From: CAVQKZ01 sp963837325
GTDB taxonomy: Bacteria > Actinomycetota > Actinomycetes > Mycobacteriales > Jatrophihabitantaceae
Length of the DNA stretch: 64,000 nucleotides
Assembly: GCA_963837325.1 (NCBI GenBank)
Contig: CAWIMV010000002.1
Coordinates: 1 to 64,000 of the forward strand
Direction: 5' to 3'
Under the pieces are notes generated by a model. That model was not told the DNA's origin and made no database searches. It saw only the letters and a program-made list of their open reading frames with translations. Position numbers and translations under genes: made by a program. This document shows, one piece after another, positions 27,764 to 37,503 of the stretch. The stretch's first letter is position 1; the number at the start of each line of letters is the position of its first letter.

Positions 27764-27827
27764 CGGCGGATTGTCGCATCGGTGGACGGACGCCGAACGC
27801 GCTGACAGCGGCGTGAGCGGACGAGTG

Positions 27828-28229
27828 TCAGCGCTTGTAGTGCATGCCAGGCGAGCTAAGCGAGGCTCGGGATTCTTCAATGCCGAATTCGGTTTCACTC
27901 AAGGCCGCCCGAAGCTGACAACGACCGCGAGGCGACATACGGAGCATCGCCAGCCGCGAATCCTGGCGAACCCACACGACGGTGTTCTGCCACGGTGGCA
28001 ATCGACCGAACCGAACCCGCAGGGGTCCCTCGTCCTGTCGAATCATCAAGCCGTCCTCCTGACGAGGGATAACCCACCTCTTGAAGACGGCGACCACAGC
28101 CTGCGGATAGACCACGAGATCAGCAAGGTGCGACAGATCATCCATCCGAGGACCGCCGACCGACACATCCCCCAAGTGGGCCGCAAGCCCTCTGAAGACC
28201 CTGACAGGAGCACCCTCAGGCAGCGTCAT
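27828..28229 (-). CDS. hypothetical cassette protein
   Basis: This 133-residue protein (MTLPEGAPVRVFRGLAAHLG at the start) is soluble and mixed in charge, with LVVYPQAVVAVFKRWVIPRQ and VRFGRLPPWQNTVVWVRQDS. Start codons at 28229 or 28241 are possible; both lie 50 bp from repeat R6. No family recognised. Confidence 0.5.
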   Translation of the reverse strand: MTLPEGAPVRVFRGLAAHLGDVSVGGPRMDDLSHLADLVVYPQAVVAVFKRWVIPRQEDGLMIRQDEGPLRVRFGRLPPWQNTVVWVRQDSRLAMLRMSPRGRCQLRAALSETEFGIEESRASLSSPGMHYKR

Positions 28230-28280
28230 AGACGCGCCCATCTACGAACACAATTCAATCTAACTCCGGCACCATGCGAA

Positions 28281-28330
28281 CGTCCGCAATTCGGCACCTG
28301 CGCGCGCACCATTCGCGGCATGTTCGCGTG
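28281..28330 (+). repeat. dispersed hairpin repeat R6
   Basis: Left arm CGTCCGCAATTCGGCACCTG, right arm TTCGCGGCATGTTCGCGTG. CGCGAACATG and its complement-like left side give one of the longer stems. Confidence 0.75.
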
Positions 28331-28361
28331 TTGGCGAGGCACGTTAGTCACACGGTCGCTC

Positions 28362-28904
28362 TCAACCGTTGTGCTGCTGTCCCGCGTCAAGGATCGCTTC
28401 GACTGTGGCACGAATGCTCGGATGGAAGGAGCCTTTTCGGCCGGTCATGACCGCAACCTTGCCGGACGGGAGAACTATCCGAGCGCCAAAGTCTCCGGAC
28501 TCGCCGGGGCGGTTCAGACCGAGGTATCGGACTCTCGTTGCGCTGAACGTGCCCACCGGCCACCTGGCGAGCTCGCGGCCCTTGCCCTTCGCCAGCGTCC
28601 AATCGTGGATGATCACCGCGGTCGACGTGACGAGAACCAAAACCCTGCTGGGGAGCCGCACATAGCGCTTCTGCTCGCTCCGGCCCCAGTTCATCGTCTC
28701 TGTGACAGCTTCCCCGAGCGCCGAGATCTGTGTCCCCTCCGCTCTCGTGGCGATTGTGCTGCCAGACGCTGCGCCAGCGGCGCCGATGCCTGCGGCGAGA
28801 ACACTCGCGGTCACCTCAGGGCTATAGACGTGCAGAACCGCGAAAGTGCATACGTCGTCTTCGGGCGGCAACGTGGCTGCCGCGCGACGGACCCGACCGA
28901 ACAT
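28362..28904 (-). CDS. hypothetical protein, PH-domain-like core
   Basis: This 180-residue protein has an Ala/Gly-rich segment (VTASVLAAGIGAAGAASGST) followed by strands typical of bacterial PH-like domains: LPSRVLVLVTSTAVIIHDWT, ARWPVGTFSATRVRYLGL and IVLPSGKVAVMTGRKG. A role in membrane association or regulation is only a guess. Complete on the minus strand between R6 and R7. Confidence 0.55.
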   Translation of the reverse strand: MFGRVRRAAATLPPEDDVCTFAVLHVYSPEVTASVLAAGIGAAGAASGSTIATRAEGTQISALGEAVTETMNWGRSEQKRYVRLPSRVLVLVTSTAVIIHDWTLAKGKGRELARWPVGTFSATRVRYLGLNRPGESGDFGARIVLPSGKVAVMTGRKGSFHPSIRATVEAILDAGQQHNG

Positions 28905-28960
28905 GACCGCAGTCTCACACGCCCGCGTTCGTATCGCACCGCGACTGGTTCCGATCTACG

Positions 28961-29146
28961 TCAGGGTTTGGCACGGTTCGCGCGGCCTCGTTGAATCGCG
29001 ATTCCCCACCGCCACGCCAGTGCGCCCGCGCCCACGACCCAAAGGGCGATGCCCAGCGGCGTCAACAGCCCCACCACAAACGCGATCGCCACGAGGACCC
29101 CGAATGCAATCGAAAGCACGACCGGATAGCGATCTACGAAGCCCAT
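28961..29146 (-). CDS. small two-span membrane protein
   Basis: This 61-residue protein, MGFVDRYPVVLSIAFGVLVA then IAFVVGLLTPLGIALWVVGA and a basic tail, has two membrane spans. Typical of the tiny membrane proteins in this array. Function unknown. Confidence 0.55.
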   Translation of the reverse strand: MGFVDRYPVVLSIAFGVLVAIAFVVGLLTPLGIALWVVGAGALAWRWGIAIQRGRANRAKP

Positions 29147-29205
29147 GCACGCGCTCTACCCCGAAACGCGGCGATAGTCTCGCCCGCGCAGGGCATACAG
29201 GACGC

Positions 29206-29307
29206 GTGATCATCCTCGGCCAGGTTCAGATTCACTCTGTGGGTGGACGAATCGTGGTCATTGTGTTGGTGGTCCTGATGACTGCGCTTGTCGTATTCGT
29301 CGCGTGA
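29206..29307 (+). CDS. very small single-span membrane peptide
   Basis: A GTG at 29206 opens 33 codons ending GGRIVVIVLVVLMTALVVFVA (a single span). It is followed after 6 bp by another small membrane gene, so the two may be co-translated. Support is limited to hydrophobic pattern and context. Confidence 0.3.
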   Translation: MIILGQVQIHSVGGRIVVIVLVVLMTALVVFVA

Positions 29308-29313
29308 AAGTCG

Positions 29314-29580
29314 GTGGGCGCGTTGCGGCACCTGCCTCGCAGAGAACTTTCGGGCCGCCAGCGAGCAATAGTGGCCGCGTTCGTCGGATCGGAAGTCCTT
29401 TTCACCGCCCTCGGCGTTCTCGTTGGCTATCTAACCGCCGGAACGGGCGAGAAAGCATCAGGGTTAATCGTCGGCGGACTCGCTGGTGCGTTCATCTGGC
29501 TCGCGACGTGCTGGGTGGTAAGTGGAATCGTGCGCGCCCGGCGTGCGCACCAAGCCGCGGGATCATCAACCGCAACATAA
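29314..29580 (+). CDS. small two-span membrane protein
   Basis: This 88-residue protein starts at GTG 29314 and has two spans, IVAAFVGSEVLFTALGVLVG and GLIVGGLAGAFIWLATCWVV, with basic ends. The IS21-family element begins just downstream at 29597. Confidence 0.5.
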   Translation: MGALRHLPRRELSGRQRAIVAAFVGSEVLFTALGVLVGYLTAGTGEKASGLIVGGLAGAFIWLATCWVVSGIVRARRAHQAAGSSTAT

Positions 29581-29661
29581 CGCTTCCAACTCGCGGTGTC
29601 GACGACGCTCGAATCTGAGGCCGATGCGACGGCCGAAAATGAGGCCACCGGATGGTGCTGT

Positions 29662-30453
29662 TTAGTCTGCCTGGTTCTGGGTTCTGATGCTGGGAGGCTG
29701 TCGATGCCGCGGCCGCGGAGCCGGTAGCTGGCGCCTTTGAGGGTGAGGACGTCGGCGTGGTGGACGATGCGGTCGATCATGGCGGCGGCGACGGCTTGGT
29801 CGCCGAAGACGCCGGCCCAGCCGGAGAACGGCAGGTTGCTGGTGAGGACCAGCGATGCGTGTTCGTAGCGGGATGGAGACGAGCTGGAAGAACAGGTTCG
29901 CGGCGTCTTGTTCGAAGGGCAGGTAGCCGACCTCGTCGACGATGATCAGCCCGTAGCGGCGCAGCTTGGCCAGTTCCTGGGGTAGCCGGCCGGGGCGGTG
30001 GGCGTCGGTGAGGCGGGTGACCCAGTCGGTGGCGGTCGCGAACAGGACCCGGTGCCGTGGCGGGCGGCGGTGACGCCGAGCGCGGTCGCGAGATGGGTCT
30101 TGCCGGTGCCGGGTGGGCCGAGCAGCACGATGTTGCGGGCCTCGGTCAGGAACGCCCCGGAGGCCAGCGCGCCGACCTGGCTGCGGATGGCGGGTTGGGC
30201 GTCGAAGTCGAAGTCCTCGAGGGTCTTGCGGGCGGGGAACCCGGCGGCGCGGATCCGCAGCTGGGCGCCGGAGGCGTTGCGCGCCGAGACTTCGCGTTCG
30301 AGGACGGCGGCGAGGTAGTCCTCGTGGGTCCAGCCGGCGTCGCGGGCCTGATCGGCCAGGCGCTGCGCGGCCTCGGTGATCCGCGGTGCTTTGAGCGCGG
30401 CGGCGAGGTAGTGGATCTGCTTCACCGCGTCGGGTGTCGGTCTTGGCGGCCAT
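29662..30453 (-). pseudogene. istB: istB, IS21 helper ATPase, frameshifted
   Basis: IstB is the AAA+ ATPase that assembles on target DNA for IS21 transposition. Visible are IHYLAAALKAPRITEAAQRL, Walker A in NIVLLGPPGTGKTHLATALG and Walker B in YGLIIVDEVGYLPFEQDAAN. The frame shifts near the start, near 30060 and at FFQLVS before RYEHASLVLTSNLPFSGWAG; the last shift is at the same site as in copy 2. Confidence 0.8.
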
Positions 30454-31679
30454 CACGCGACCTCGTCCGTCGCGGTGAGCCCGAATGCGCGGTCGTAGTC
30501 GGCCAGGTCGCGGGCCAGGTCGTCGTCGGCGGCTGTCGCGTGCGGGGCTCGCGGAACTGCTCGCGCAGCAGCCGCGCTGCTCGCACGTGGGCAGGCGTCG
30601 GTGACAGTGGCGCCGCGGGCCCAGACCCGGGCGTGATCGGCGACCAGCGCGCCCGTCAAGGCGGACCCGGACCCGGCCCAGGTCAGCGGTGACGTCGACC
30701 ATCCGCCCGATCGCGGTCGGGTCGACGGAGTAGTCGCTGGCGTCCAGACGGACGTAGTAGTCGCGGCCGAGCCGGACCCGTTCGCGCCAGCCGAGGTGCA
30801 GCGGGACCGGTGGCAACGCCAGCATCTCGGCCCGGTCGGCCTCGATCAGGTCGAGCGGGCGGGCCTTGATCGTGCGCACCACCCGGGCGTTCGCGCCGGG
30901 TGAGCCAGTCACCGAACTGGGCGTTGAAGTCAGCCGGCGAGGTGAACGTGCGGCCCGGGCATGAACGAGGTCTCGAAGAAGCCGTTGCGCCGCTCGACGA
31001 TGCCCTTGGACTCCGGGTCATACGGCCGCAGTTGCACGATCTTCGTCGCCAGCATGCCGACGAACGCGGTCGACCCCGGCAGCGAGGCGACCGCCGCGGC
31101 CGATGCCCGGCTCGTTGTCCCAGATCAACCGGCGCGGGACCCGACCGAGCTGCTGGATCAGCTCCCACGAGCCCGAGCAGCAGATCCTCGGTCTTGCGGG
31201 TCGGGAGCATCCGCCCGGTGATGAACCGCGAGTGCGCCGCGACGATGACCAGCACCGGCAGCAGCGCGCTCGACGCCGTCCTCCAGCGGGATCCTCTTCG
31301 GCGGGAACCACAGATCGCACTGCGCCGGCATCACCGGGCATGCCAGATCAGCCGGTCGGCCGGATCGAGGCGGCCGATAGTGAGGCCGCAGCTGCCGGAC
31401 GTTGTCCGGAACCAGGTGATCGACCCCGGCCACTCGACCCGCTCGGCGATCACCGTCGCCGGCATCTCCGGATGCTCGGCCAGCAGCTGCCCGCACCCGC
31501 GCCTCGAACGGCGCGAACGACGTCACCACCGCCGCCCGCTCATACCTCGGCGGCCGGTCCGAGGCCACCGCCCGGTCCACCGTCGCCCGCCCGATCCCCA
31601 ACTCCCGAGCGACCTGCCGCCGCGGAACACCGTCCGCAACGAGCCGCCGGATCAACGCCCAGTCCTCCACCGAGATCAC
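30453..31679 (-). pseudogene. istA: istA, IS21 transposase, multiply frameshifted
   Basis: The N-terminal helix-turn-helix (MISVEDWALIRRLVADGVPR, then QVARELGIGRATVDRAVASD) and pieces of the DDE domain (QCDLWFPPKRIP, LVIVAAHSRFITGRMLPTRK, RRLIWDNEPGIG) are spread over several frames. The C-terminus overlaps istB by three bases as in intact IS21. No single frame can make a functional transposase. Confidence 0.8.
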
Positions 31680-31750
31680 CCATCCAATCTGTCTGGGTGG
31701 CCTCGTTTTCGACCGTCGCTATGGCCTCGTTTTCAAGCGTCGTCGACACC

Positions 31751-31800
31751 CGGTCTCATCGGCATCTGCGCCGCTCACCATGGCGGCATGTGCGGATATC
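31751..31800 (+). repeat. dispersed hairpin repeat R7
   Basis: Left arm CGGTCTCATCGGCATCTGCG, right arm ATGGCGGCATGTGCGGATA. It adjoins the right end of IS21 copy 1. Confidence 0.75.
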
Positions 31801-31920
31801 GGGACAGCAGGGCTCACGGCCGAACGCATCTCGGGGTCCCGCGTTTTAAACCGTTGACAACGCGTGACTTGGCCCCGGCGCTACTGCGACCCGGGCGATG
31901 TTTGCGCCTACGCTGTGCAT

Positions 31921-32094
31921 GTGGCCGCCGAACGCGATTCAGAACGGACTGTTGACCCCGCGGAGTTCATTCGCGCCCTGTTGAACATCAGACCCGAGGA
32001 CGCCGAGAAGGTGCGGAAGCTCACCCCAAGCAGTCGGCAGAAGCCCGAGAAGCAGATAGGACAGTCAGCCGGCTACGGCAACGACGACAAGTGA
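31921..32094 (+). CDS. small hypothetical protein, coupled to the next gene
   Basis: A GTG at 31921 (an upstream ATG at 31864 is also in frame) gives 57 residues: VAAERDSERTVDPAEFIRAL, then NIRPEDAEKVRKLTPSSRQK and a Gly/Asp-rich end. Its stop overlaps the GTG of the next gene. No family recognised. Confidence 0.45.
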   Translation: MAAERDSERTVDPAEFIRALLNIRPEDAEKVRKLTPSSRQKPEKQIGQSAGYGNDDK

Positions 32095-32306
32095 GCGATA
32101 GCGGCCCGGACCTAGGAATTCGCGCTGTCGGTTGCCTGGCCGTTCTCGGGGGCATGTTGATGATCGCCACCGGCATCCGCATCCGCAAGGGCACCAGCCG
32201 ATTCCCCGTCCCTCCGACACTGTCGATCTACGGGTCTGGTGTGTTCATCATGTGCGGCGCGGCCGTAGTCATCATCGGCGTAATCATCATCGCGGCGGGC
32301 ATCTGA
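32091..32306 (+). CDS. small two-span membrane protein
   Basis: This 71-residue protein starts at GTG 32091, overlapping the preceding stop (GTGA). Spans are IRAVGCLAVLGGMLMIATGI and VFIMCGAAVVIIGVIIIAAG. Probably made together with the upstream peptide. Confidence 0.55.
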   Translation: MSDSGPDLGIRAVGCLAVLGGMLMIATGIRIRKGTSRFPVPPTLSIYGSGVFIMCGAAVVIIGVIIIAAGI

Positions 32307-32406
32307 GGCGCTAGTTGCATTTGCCCGCCCCCATGACGCGCATAAACTCCCGACGCTCGTCCGAGCTCATCTCGCTCAAGTGTTTCCTGCCGGTCACATA
32401 CCAGTT

Positions 32407-33151
32407 CTATCCCATGTGACAGGAAGTCGCGGTGCCGACGTGAACCTTGGCACCTATCGCACGCCGGCAGGGGATGATCATCGGTGCGGCGTACAGCTGC
32501 GAGATTACCCACGGCTCCTTGTTCACCAGCTCTTGCCAGTAAGACTCGTCGCTATTGGAAAGGTTGGAGGAGGCCTCGTCCATGAAGCGGCTAAGCCTCG
32601 CTACTCCGATCGCAGCATCGAAGTTCATCAGGGCGTCGTCGTCGAGGCCCCCGAACTGTTCAGCGAGGTTCGCGCTCGACTCACGGGCCCAGCTAAGAAA
32701 GGTCTGTAACAGGTCACTGGCTCGCCCGTCGTTCAACAACCCCGCAACGTCGGCGAGGACGGTCCCGGCATCGGCCTGGATGACTGGTGCACACCCGTTG
32801 GCACTCCATCGTGCTCGACGGTGTCGTACAGGACTTGAAGACCCCGAAACAACTTAAGGATCTCGCCCGACCTGATGTCGAGCTTTACGCCCTCGCCAGC
32901 ATGCAACGAGCTCAACTGGATCGCGTCGACGTCTTCCCAGTCTTCGGATCGCCGCTTCCGCTGGTAGCAAAGCGTTCCTCCACCGAGGCTGCTGGTTGGC
33001 CCTGGTCGTTCACGAGCTGCGACTTGAAGACGAGCCGAACCGAGTCGGTCTGACGAAGCACAATCGGCGTCACCGTCGCGGAGTCGCGGGACGTCGAAGT
33101 CACAGTGAAACCGCTTGGTCGACGAGGCTCCGTAGCGTCGGTCGAGTTCAT
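32407..33151 (-). pseudogene. Shedu-type (DUF4263) defence protein, frameshifted and truncated
   Basis: Three frames join into one recognisable protein. The first reads VRLVFKSQLVNDQGQPAASV, the second LDIRSGEILKLFRGLQVLYD, the third ASDLLQTFLSWARESSANLA and ESYWQELVNKEPWVISQLYA. Together these match the N-terminal region and the linker before the nuclease of Shedu (SduA, DUF4263) anti-phage proteins. The frames break near 32980 and 32775, and translation ends soon after PMII, before the nuclease core. Assignment is from remembered family pattern; a profile search would settle it. Confidence 0.55.
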
Positions 33152-33248
33152 CGTCGTACCGTCTCACGAAGCCGCGACAGATCGGCGAACATGGCTCGCC
33201 TCTGAGCGAGCCTTCTGGTCGCAATCCGCTGGTGCGGCGGCAACCCTG

Positions 33249-33300
33249 TCATCGGCAGTTCTGGTGTGTCTAATGCGCGCCCACGGCGGCATGTGAGTGC
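33249..33300 (+). repeat. dispersed hairpin repeat R8
   Basis: Left arm TCATCGGCAGTTCTGGTG, right arm CACGGCGGCATGTGAGTGC. Confidence 0.7.
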
Positions 33301-33338
33301 GTGACCACGCTGGGCGGCGGAGATCGTCCAGGCCGTCT

Positions 33339-34601
33339 CTATGCGATCACGTTCGCTGTGTTGTCGAGGCGGGCGTGCCGGTATGGGCTTAGCGCCAGGA
33401 ATGCCGAGACGAGACCGAAACCCGCCGCGGCCGCGTAGAGCATCGGGCGGTAGCCCACTGAGTCGGCGAGCAGCCCGCCAAGCGGTGCTCCGATGACGAT
33501 CATCGCTCGGTTGATCGACCGCCTGGTCGCGTTCGTCCGCCCTTGCAGATGGTCGGGGGTGATCGTCTGCGTGTAGCCCATCTCGTTCGCGTTGGCCGTG
33601 CCCATCGTGAGTCCGAGCAAGAACTCCCCGACGCCGAATACGACCCAGCCGACCCAGCCGTGCCAGCCTGAGGCGATGACCGCCCACGCAGCCCCATTGC
33701 CGACAGTGCTAGCGATGACGACGTAGCCGACGCCGAACCGCGCACCGAGAGTCGTGGCGCTCAACGCGCCGAGCAGTCCACCGGCACCAGCGGCCGCGAG
33801 CGCCAGACCTAGCCCAAACGGGCTCAGCCCGAGAGTCCGAAGCGCGAACAGCGGCAGCGTCGCGCCGGCGACCGCATTGACCAGGAACCAGCCATGGCCG
33901 CTCAACGCCTGCGGGCCGAGCGTCCGATGGCGATAGAGCCACCGAAGCCCTTCGACTGCTTCACTGCGAACGCCGTGCAGCGAGAGGCGCTGCGACGGCG
34001 GCTCGGCAACTGGAACGCGCAACAGCAGCAGGCCGGAGACGAGGTAGCTGGCCGCGTCGACCAGGACGGCCCACGGCGCGGTCAGCAGCGAGACCAGACC
34101 ACCGGCGAGCGCGGGGCCGGAAGTCTGCGCAACGGCGTCGCTCTGGTCGAGTTTCGCGTTGGCGCGGGTGAGGAGTCGCGGAGGCACGAGGCGAGGCAGA
34201 AACGACTGCGACGCGGCATCATTCGCCAGCGACGCCCAGCCGAAAAAGGCCATAAACGTCATCAAGACGACAAGCGACAGGTGATGGGTCACCGACAGCG
34301 TCGGGATGGCGACGAGCAAGACGCAACGCACCAGGTCCGTGATGACCAAGATCGGCCGCCGACGTGCACGGTCGACGAACACGCCCGCGACCACGCCCAA
34401 TAGCAGGTACGGCAGCCAGCGCGCCGCACTGACCAGACCCACCTCGGCAGCTCCGCCGCGCAACGTGAGTACGACGAGCACCTGGATGGCGAGCGTCGTG
34501 ACGTAGGCGCCGAACGACGACACAGTGGCCGCGGCCCAGAAAGATCCGAAACCGGGACACCCACGCAGACCGTCCGCGGTTCGCGCGAGGCCAGCCATCA
34601 C
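33339..34601 (-). CDS. MFS transporter (macrolide-efflux-like)
   Basis: This 420-residue protein has about 12 membrane spans and resembles the DHA3 branch of the major facilitator superfamily. It opens with FGSFWAAATVSSFGAYVTTL and has VAGVFVDRARRRPILVITD between spans 2 and 3 and MGTANANEMGYTQTITPDHL in the central-to-late region. DHA3 members export macrolides and other drugs. It is complete. The start codon cluster at 34601/34598 leaves one residue uncertain. Confidence 0.8.
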   Translation of the reverse strand: MMAGLARTADGLRGCPGFGSFWAAATVSSFGAYVTTLAIQVLVVLTLRGGAAEVGLVSAARWLPYLLLGVVAGVFVDRARRRPILVITDLVRCVLLVAIPTLSVTHHLSLVVLMTFMAFFGWASLANDAASQSFLPRLVPPRLLTRANAKLDQSDAVAQTSGPALAGGLVSLLTAPWAVLVDAASYLVSGLLLLRVPVAEPPSQRLSLHGVRSEAVEGLRWLYRHRTLGPQALSGHGWFLVNAVAGATLPLFALRTLGLSPFGLGLALAAAGAGGLLGALSATTLGARFGVGYVVIASTVGNGAAWAVIASGWHGWVGWVVFGVGEFLLGLTMGTANANEMGYTQTITPDHLQGRTNATRRSINRAMIVIGAPLGGLLADSVGYRPMLYAAAAGFGLVSAFLALSPYRHARLDNTANVIA

Positions 34602-34724
34602 CCATGTCTATCAGGACAAGATCGCGGGAATCTCACGGCCCGAGGCGCGTTCAAGGCCCGGCCTTCGTTTCCGAGCTTCACACGCCTAGCAATGTTCTCG
34701 TAGGACGCGCGGCAATGCTGGTTC

Positions 34725-34970
<246 letters not shown>

Positions 34971-35199
34971 CTCGGCAGTTCCGCGAGCTGGCAGCGGGAC
35001 ATTCGACTGGATTGCTCGATTGATTCAAGCCGCAGCCCGGACGGCTGGGATTGGCGATCCCGGGCGCAGGGGTTCCTCATGGTCTGCCACGACCTGAGGT
35101 CAGCCCGCGAAGGCCCCCTGGCGTATTTCGACCGAGATTGGTCGGGAGGTGCTGCAACCTCGGCGCGTTTTCGGGCGTGTCTAGGAGTAGGGAGGGTGT

Positions 35200-35688
35200 G
35201 TGACAAGTGCTGAGGATGAATTCGACGCCTGGTACTTGGGGTGTCGCGATCGGCTGGTTATGCAGGTTGCCGCGATGTGCGGTGACCAGGTCGAGGCGAT
35301 GGATTTCGTGCAGGAAGCGTTCGTTCGGGCGTGGACGAGGTGGCATCGCATTGGCAGCTATGACGATCCGGAGGGTTGGGTTCGCCGCGTGGCGGTAAAC
35401 CTTGCTATCGGACGGTGGCGGCGCGCGCGAAACGTGGTGCTGCAGGAGCATGTCTCGCCGGCGGAGGCGGAGGTGTCTAGCGCGCAAGCGGCCACGATGA
35501 GCGCCTTGGCGATGTTGCCGCTGAATCATCGACGCGCCGTCGTGCTGCATCATCTTGCCGGGCTGCCGGTGGACGAGGTGGCGCGTGAGTTGAAAGCGCC
35601 GGTCGGGACGGTCAAGTCCTGGCTGTCGCGCGGCCGCGCCGGACTGGCATCGGCATTGGCCGAGGACGAGGAGTACACCCATGGTTGA
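35200..35688 (+). CDS. SigE family ECF sigma factor, operon partner of a serpin
   Basis: This 162-residue ECF sigma factor has region 2 as YLGCRDRLVMQVAAMCGDQV with FVQEAFVRAWTRWHRIGSYD and region 4 as LPLNHRRAVVLHHLAGLPVD with EVARELKAPVGTVKSWLSRG. It starts at GTG 35200. Its stop overlaps the ATG of a gene with an anti-sigma-like N-terminus, one membrane span and an external serpin, so the downstream protein is its likely regulator. Confidence 0.85.
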   Translation: MTSAEDEFDAWYLGCRDRLVMQVAAMCGDQVEAMDFVQEAFVRAWTRWHRIGSYDDPEGWVRRVAVNLAIGRWRRARNVVLQEHVSPAEAEVSSAQAATMSALAMLPLNHRRAVVLHHLAGLPVDEVARELKAPVGTVKSWLSRGRAGLASALAEDEEYTHG

Positions 35689-37132
35689 TCGGGACACGAG
35701 CGTGGACACCGCGTTGGACCAACTTCGCTCGCCCGGCCGTCCACTCCCCTGGACTGCGCCGGATCAAATCCGGGAGCGGGGTCGTGGGCGGCGCCGGCGC
35801 GCGACGGTGTTGCGGTCAACGGTGGCGACCGTCGTCGCAGCAACGGTGACGGTGACTGTCGTTGTCGTCACCCGGCCCGAGCGGCAGCATGGCTCGACCC
35901 ATACCGCGGAGCCGATCGCCACGAATCTGCAGGTGCGAGATCGTGCGGGTAGCGCGGTAGAACTTGCCGCAACCGACGGCACCGGGCCCGCGGCCCCGAA
36001 CTCATCGGCCGGGGCTGTGACTGCCGGCGCGGAGGTCGACTTTGCCCTGAAGCTGCTACGCAAGCTGCAGGGCAAGCGCTCGAACAACGTGCTGGTGTCG
36101 CCGTCGAGCCTGTCGACTGCGTTGGCCATGTTGAACTACGGGGCCCGCGGACGCACCCAACGCCAGATCGCCGCGCTGCTCGGCCCGCCGGGCAGCAGCG
36201 CTCGCTCGATCGCCTCGGGTTGGTCGACCATCGTCGCAGCGTGGGCGAAGGCTGCCGCAGCGGAAAAGATCGCTCTGACTTCGGCGAACAGTGTGTGGCT
36301 GCAACGGAATGCCCCGCTGGTCGCGTCGTTTACCGACGCGCTGGCCGCCTATTTCAACAGCGGTGTGTGGCAGGTCGATTTCGCCGGTGATCCGGACAAG
36401 GCGGCACGCGACCTGAACGCGTGGGTGAGCCGCGAGACGCACGGCAAGATCCCCAGCCTGGTGACATCCCAGCAGGTCGAAGGCCTGCTCCTAGTGCTTG
36501 TCAACGCGGTCTACTTCAAAGCCGATTGGGCCGCACCGTTCGGAGACACTCTGAAGGCGAGATTCACGACAGCCACCGGTCACGCCGAGACGGTCGACAT
36601 GATGTCTGACGGCATCGCCACCGCAACCTTGGCCACTCCCGGCGTCCAGGCTGCCCAACTGCCCTACCGGGGAGGACGTTTTGCGGCGCTCTTGATCCAA
36701 CCCCGGCACGCGAGCCTCAACAGCTATGTCAATTCACTGTCGGCAAGCGACCTGGCCGGGCTGGTGCGCCAGTTGCGTCCGAACCCCATGGCAGTGTCGA
36801 TGCCGCAGTTGGACATGAAGGCGAACAACGACCTCAAACCAGCACTGCGGGCCCTGGGCATGCGCGACGCGTTCGAGGAGGGTCACGCCAATCTGCTAGG
36901 GCTGAGCCCGCTCGCGGATTACGTCGCATTCGTGATTCAAAAGGCCACACTCGCCGTGACTCCCCGGGGAACGACAGCCACCGCGGCGACCGCGATCGGC
37001 GTGGCTGTCACGAGCGCGCACGTGGGTAGCAAAAACATGAGGTTCGATCACCCGTTCCTGTTCCTCATCCGCGACGTTCAAACCGGCGCGATCCTGTTCA
37101 GCGCCCAAATCAACGACCCGCTCGCTCACTAG
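35681..37132 (+). CDS. membrane-anchored serpin with anti-sigma-like N-terminus
   Basis: This 483-residue protein has a short basic cytoplasmic part (TALDQLRSPGRPLPWTAPDQ), one span (residues about 44-64, VATVVAATVTVTVVVVT), a linker and, from about residue 115, a full serpin domain. Serpin landmarks are VLVSPSSLSTALAMLNYGAR near the start, VLVNAVYFKADWAAPFGDTL in the middle, a hinge rich in small residues (PRGTTATAATAIGVAV) and the C-terminal signature RFDHPFLFLIRDVQTGAILF. The hinge is compatible with an inhibitory serpin. The ATG overlaps the sigma-factor stop by eight bases. The coupling suggests that protease trapping outside the cell could be signalled to the sigma factor; this is inference. 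Confidence 0.85.
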   Translation: MVDRDTSVDTALDQLRSPGRPLPWTAPDQIRERGRGRRRRATVLRSTVATVVAATVTVTVVVVTRPERQHGSTHTAEPIATNLQVRDRAGSAVELAATDGTGPAAPNSSAGAVTAGAEVDFALKLLRKLQGKRSNNVLVSPSSLSTALAMLNYGARGRTQRQIAALLGPPGSSARSIASGWSTIVAAWAKAAAAEKIALTSANSVWLQRNAPLVASFTDALAAYFNSGVWQVDFAGDPDKAARDLNAWVSRETHGKIPSLVTSQQVEGLLLVLVNAVYFKADWAAPFGDTLKARFTTATGHAETVDMMSDGIATATLATPGVQAAQLPYRGGRFAALLIQPRHASLNSYVNSLSASDLAGLVRQLRPNPMAVSMPQLDMKANNDLKPALRALGMRDAFEEGHANLLGLSPLADYVAFVIQKATLAVTPRGTTATAATAIGVAVTSAHVGSKNMRFDHPFLFLIRDVQTGAILFSAQINDPLAH

Positions 37133-37382
37133 ACGCCGACCCCGGATGAATCGAGACCCAGCGGTCGGGCATTCGCCCGAGAAACTGGACAACGCTGCTT
37201 ACCGCGAGGAACGTGCCGGTGGCGATCGTCCGGTAACTCTCCCAGGTCAGCGAGCCGCTGGCAGATCTGAAGATCAAGTGCGCATAGCTGTGCGGAGCCT
37301 GCACTTTGACCGCTGCATCTGGTGCCATTACGCCGTCTCGCGCCAGAGAGCCATGCCGATGAGCATCTCGGATTCCCTCGAG

Positions 37383-37430
37383 ACGTCGGACGGCATCCGT
37401 ACACGACTGGCGGCAAATTCCGGATGTTCG
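37383..37430 (+). repeat. dispersed hairpin repeat R9
   Basis: Left arm ACGTCGGACGGCATCCGT, right arm TGGCGGCAAATTCCGGATG then TTCG. Lies in a stretch (37,133-37,503) with no supported gene. Confidence 0.7.
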
Positions 37431-37503
37431 ACGATTCAGTGTCGGGATGTGCGGCGTCATGGTGCCGGGACGCGGATACGAGATCGACTCCCGGGTAACG
37501 ACC

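Larger units (their letters stand above)
29597..31748 (-). mobile_element. IS21-family element, copy 1 (degenerate)
   Basis: This 2,152-bp element has near-identical ends (TGTCGACGACGC at the left, GCGTCGTCGACA at the right) and inner subterminal repeats containing GGCCTCGTTTTC, the multi-repeat ends of IS21. It carries istA and istB on the minus strand, both broken. Flanks CGCGG and CCCGG are a possible imperfect target duplication. A second copy of the same length is at 44,009. Confidence 0.85.

Noticed and set aside
27486..28994. A 502-codon plus-strand frame
   Set aside because: It crosses repeat R6 and is antisense to several plausible small genes; composition is that of a high-GC shadow.
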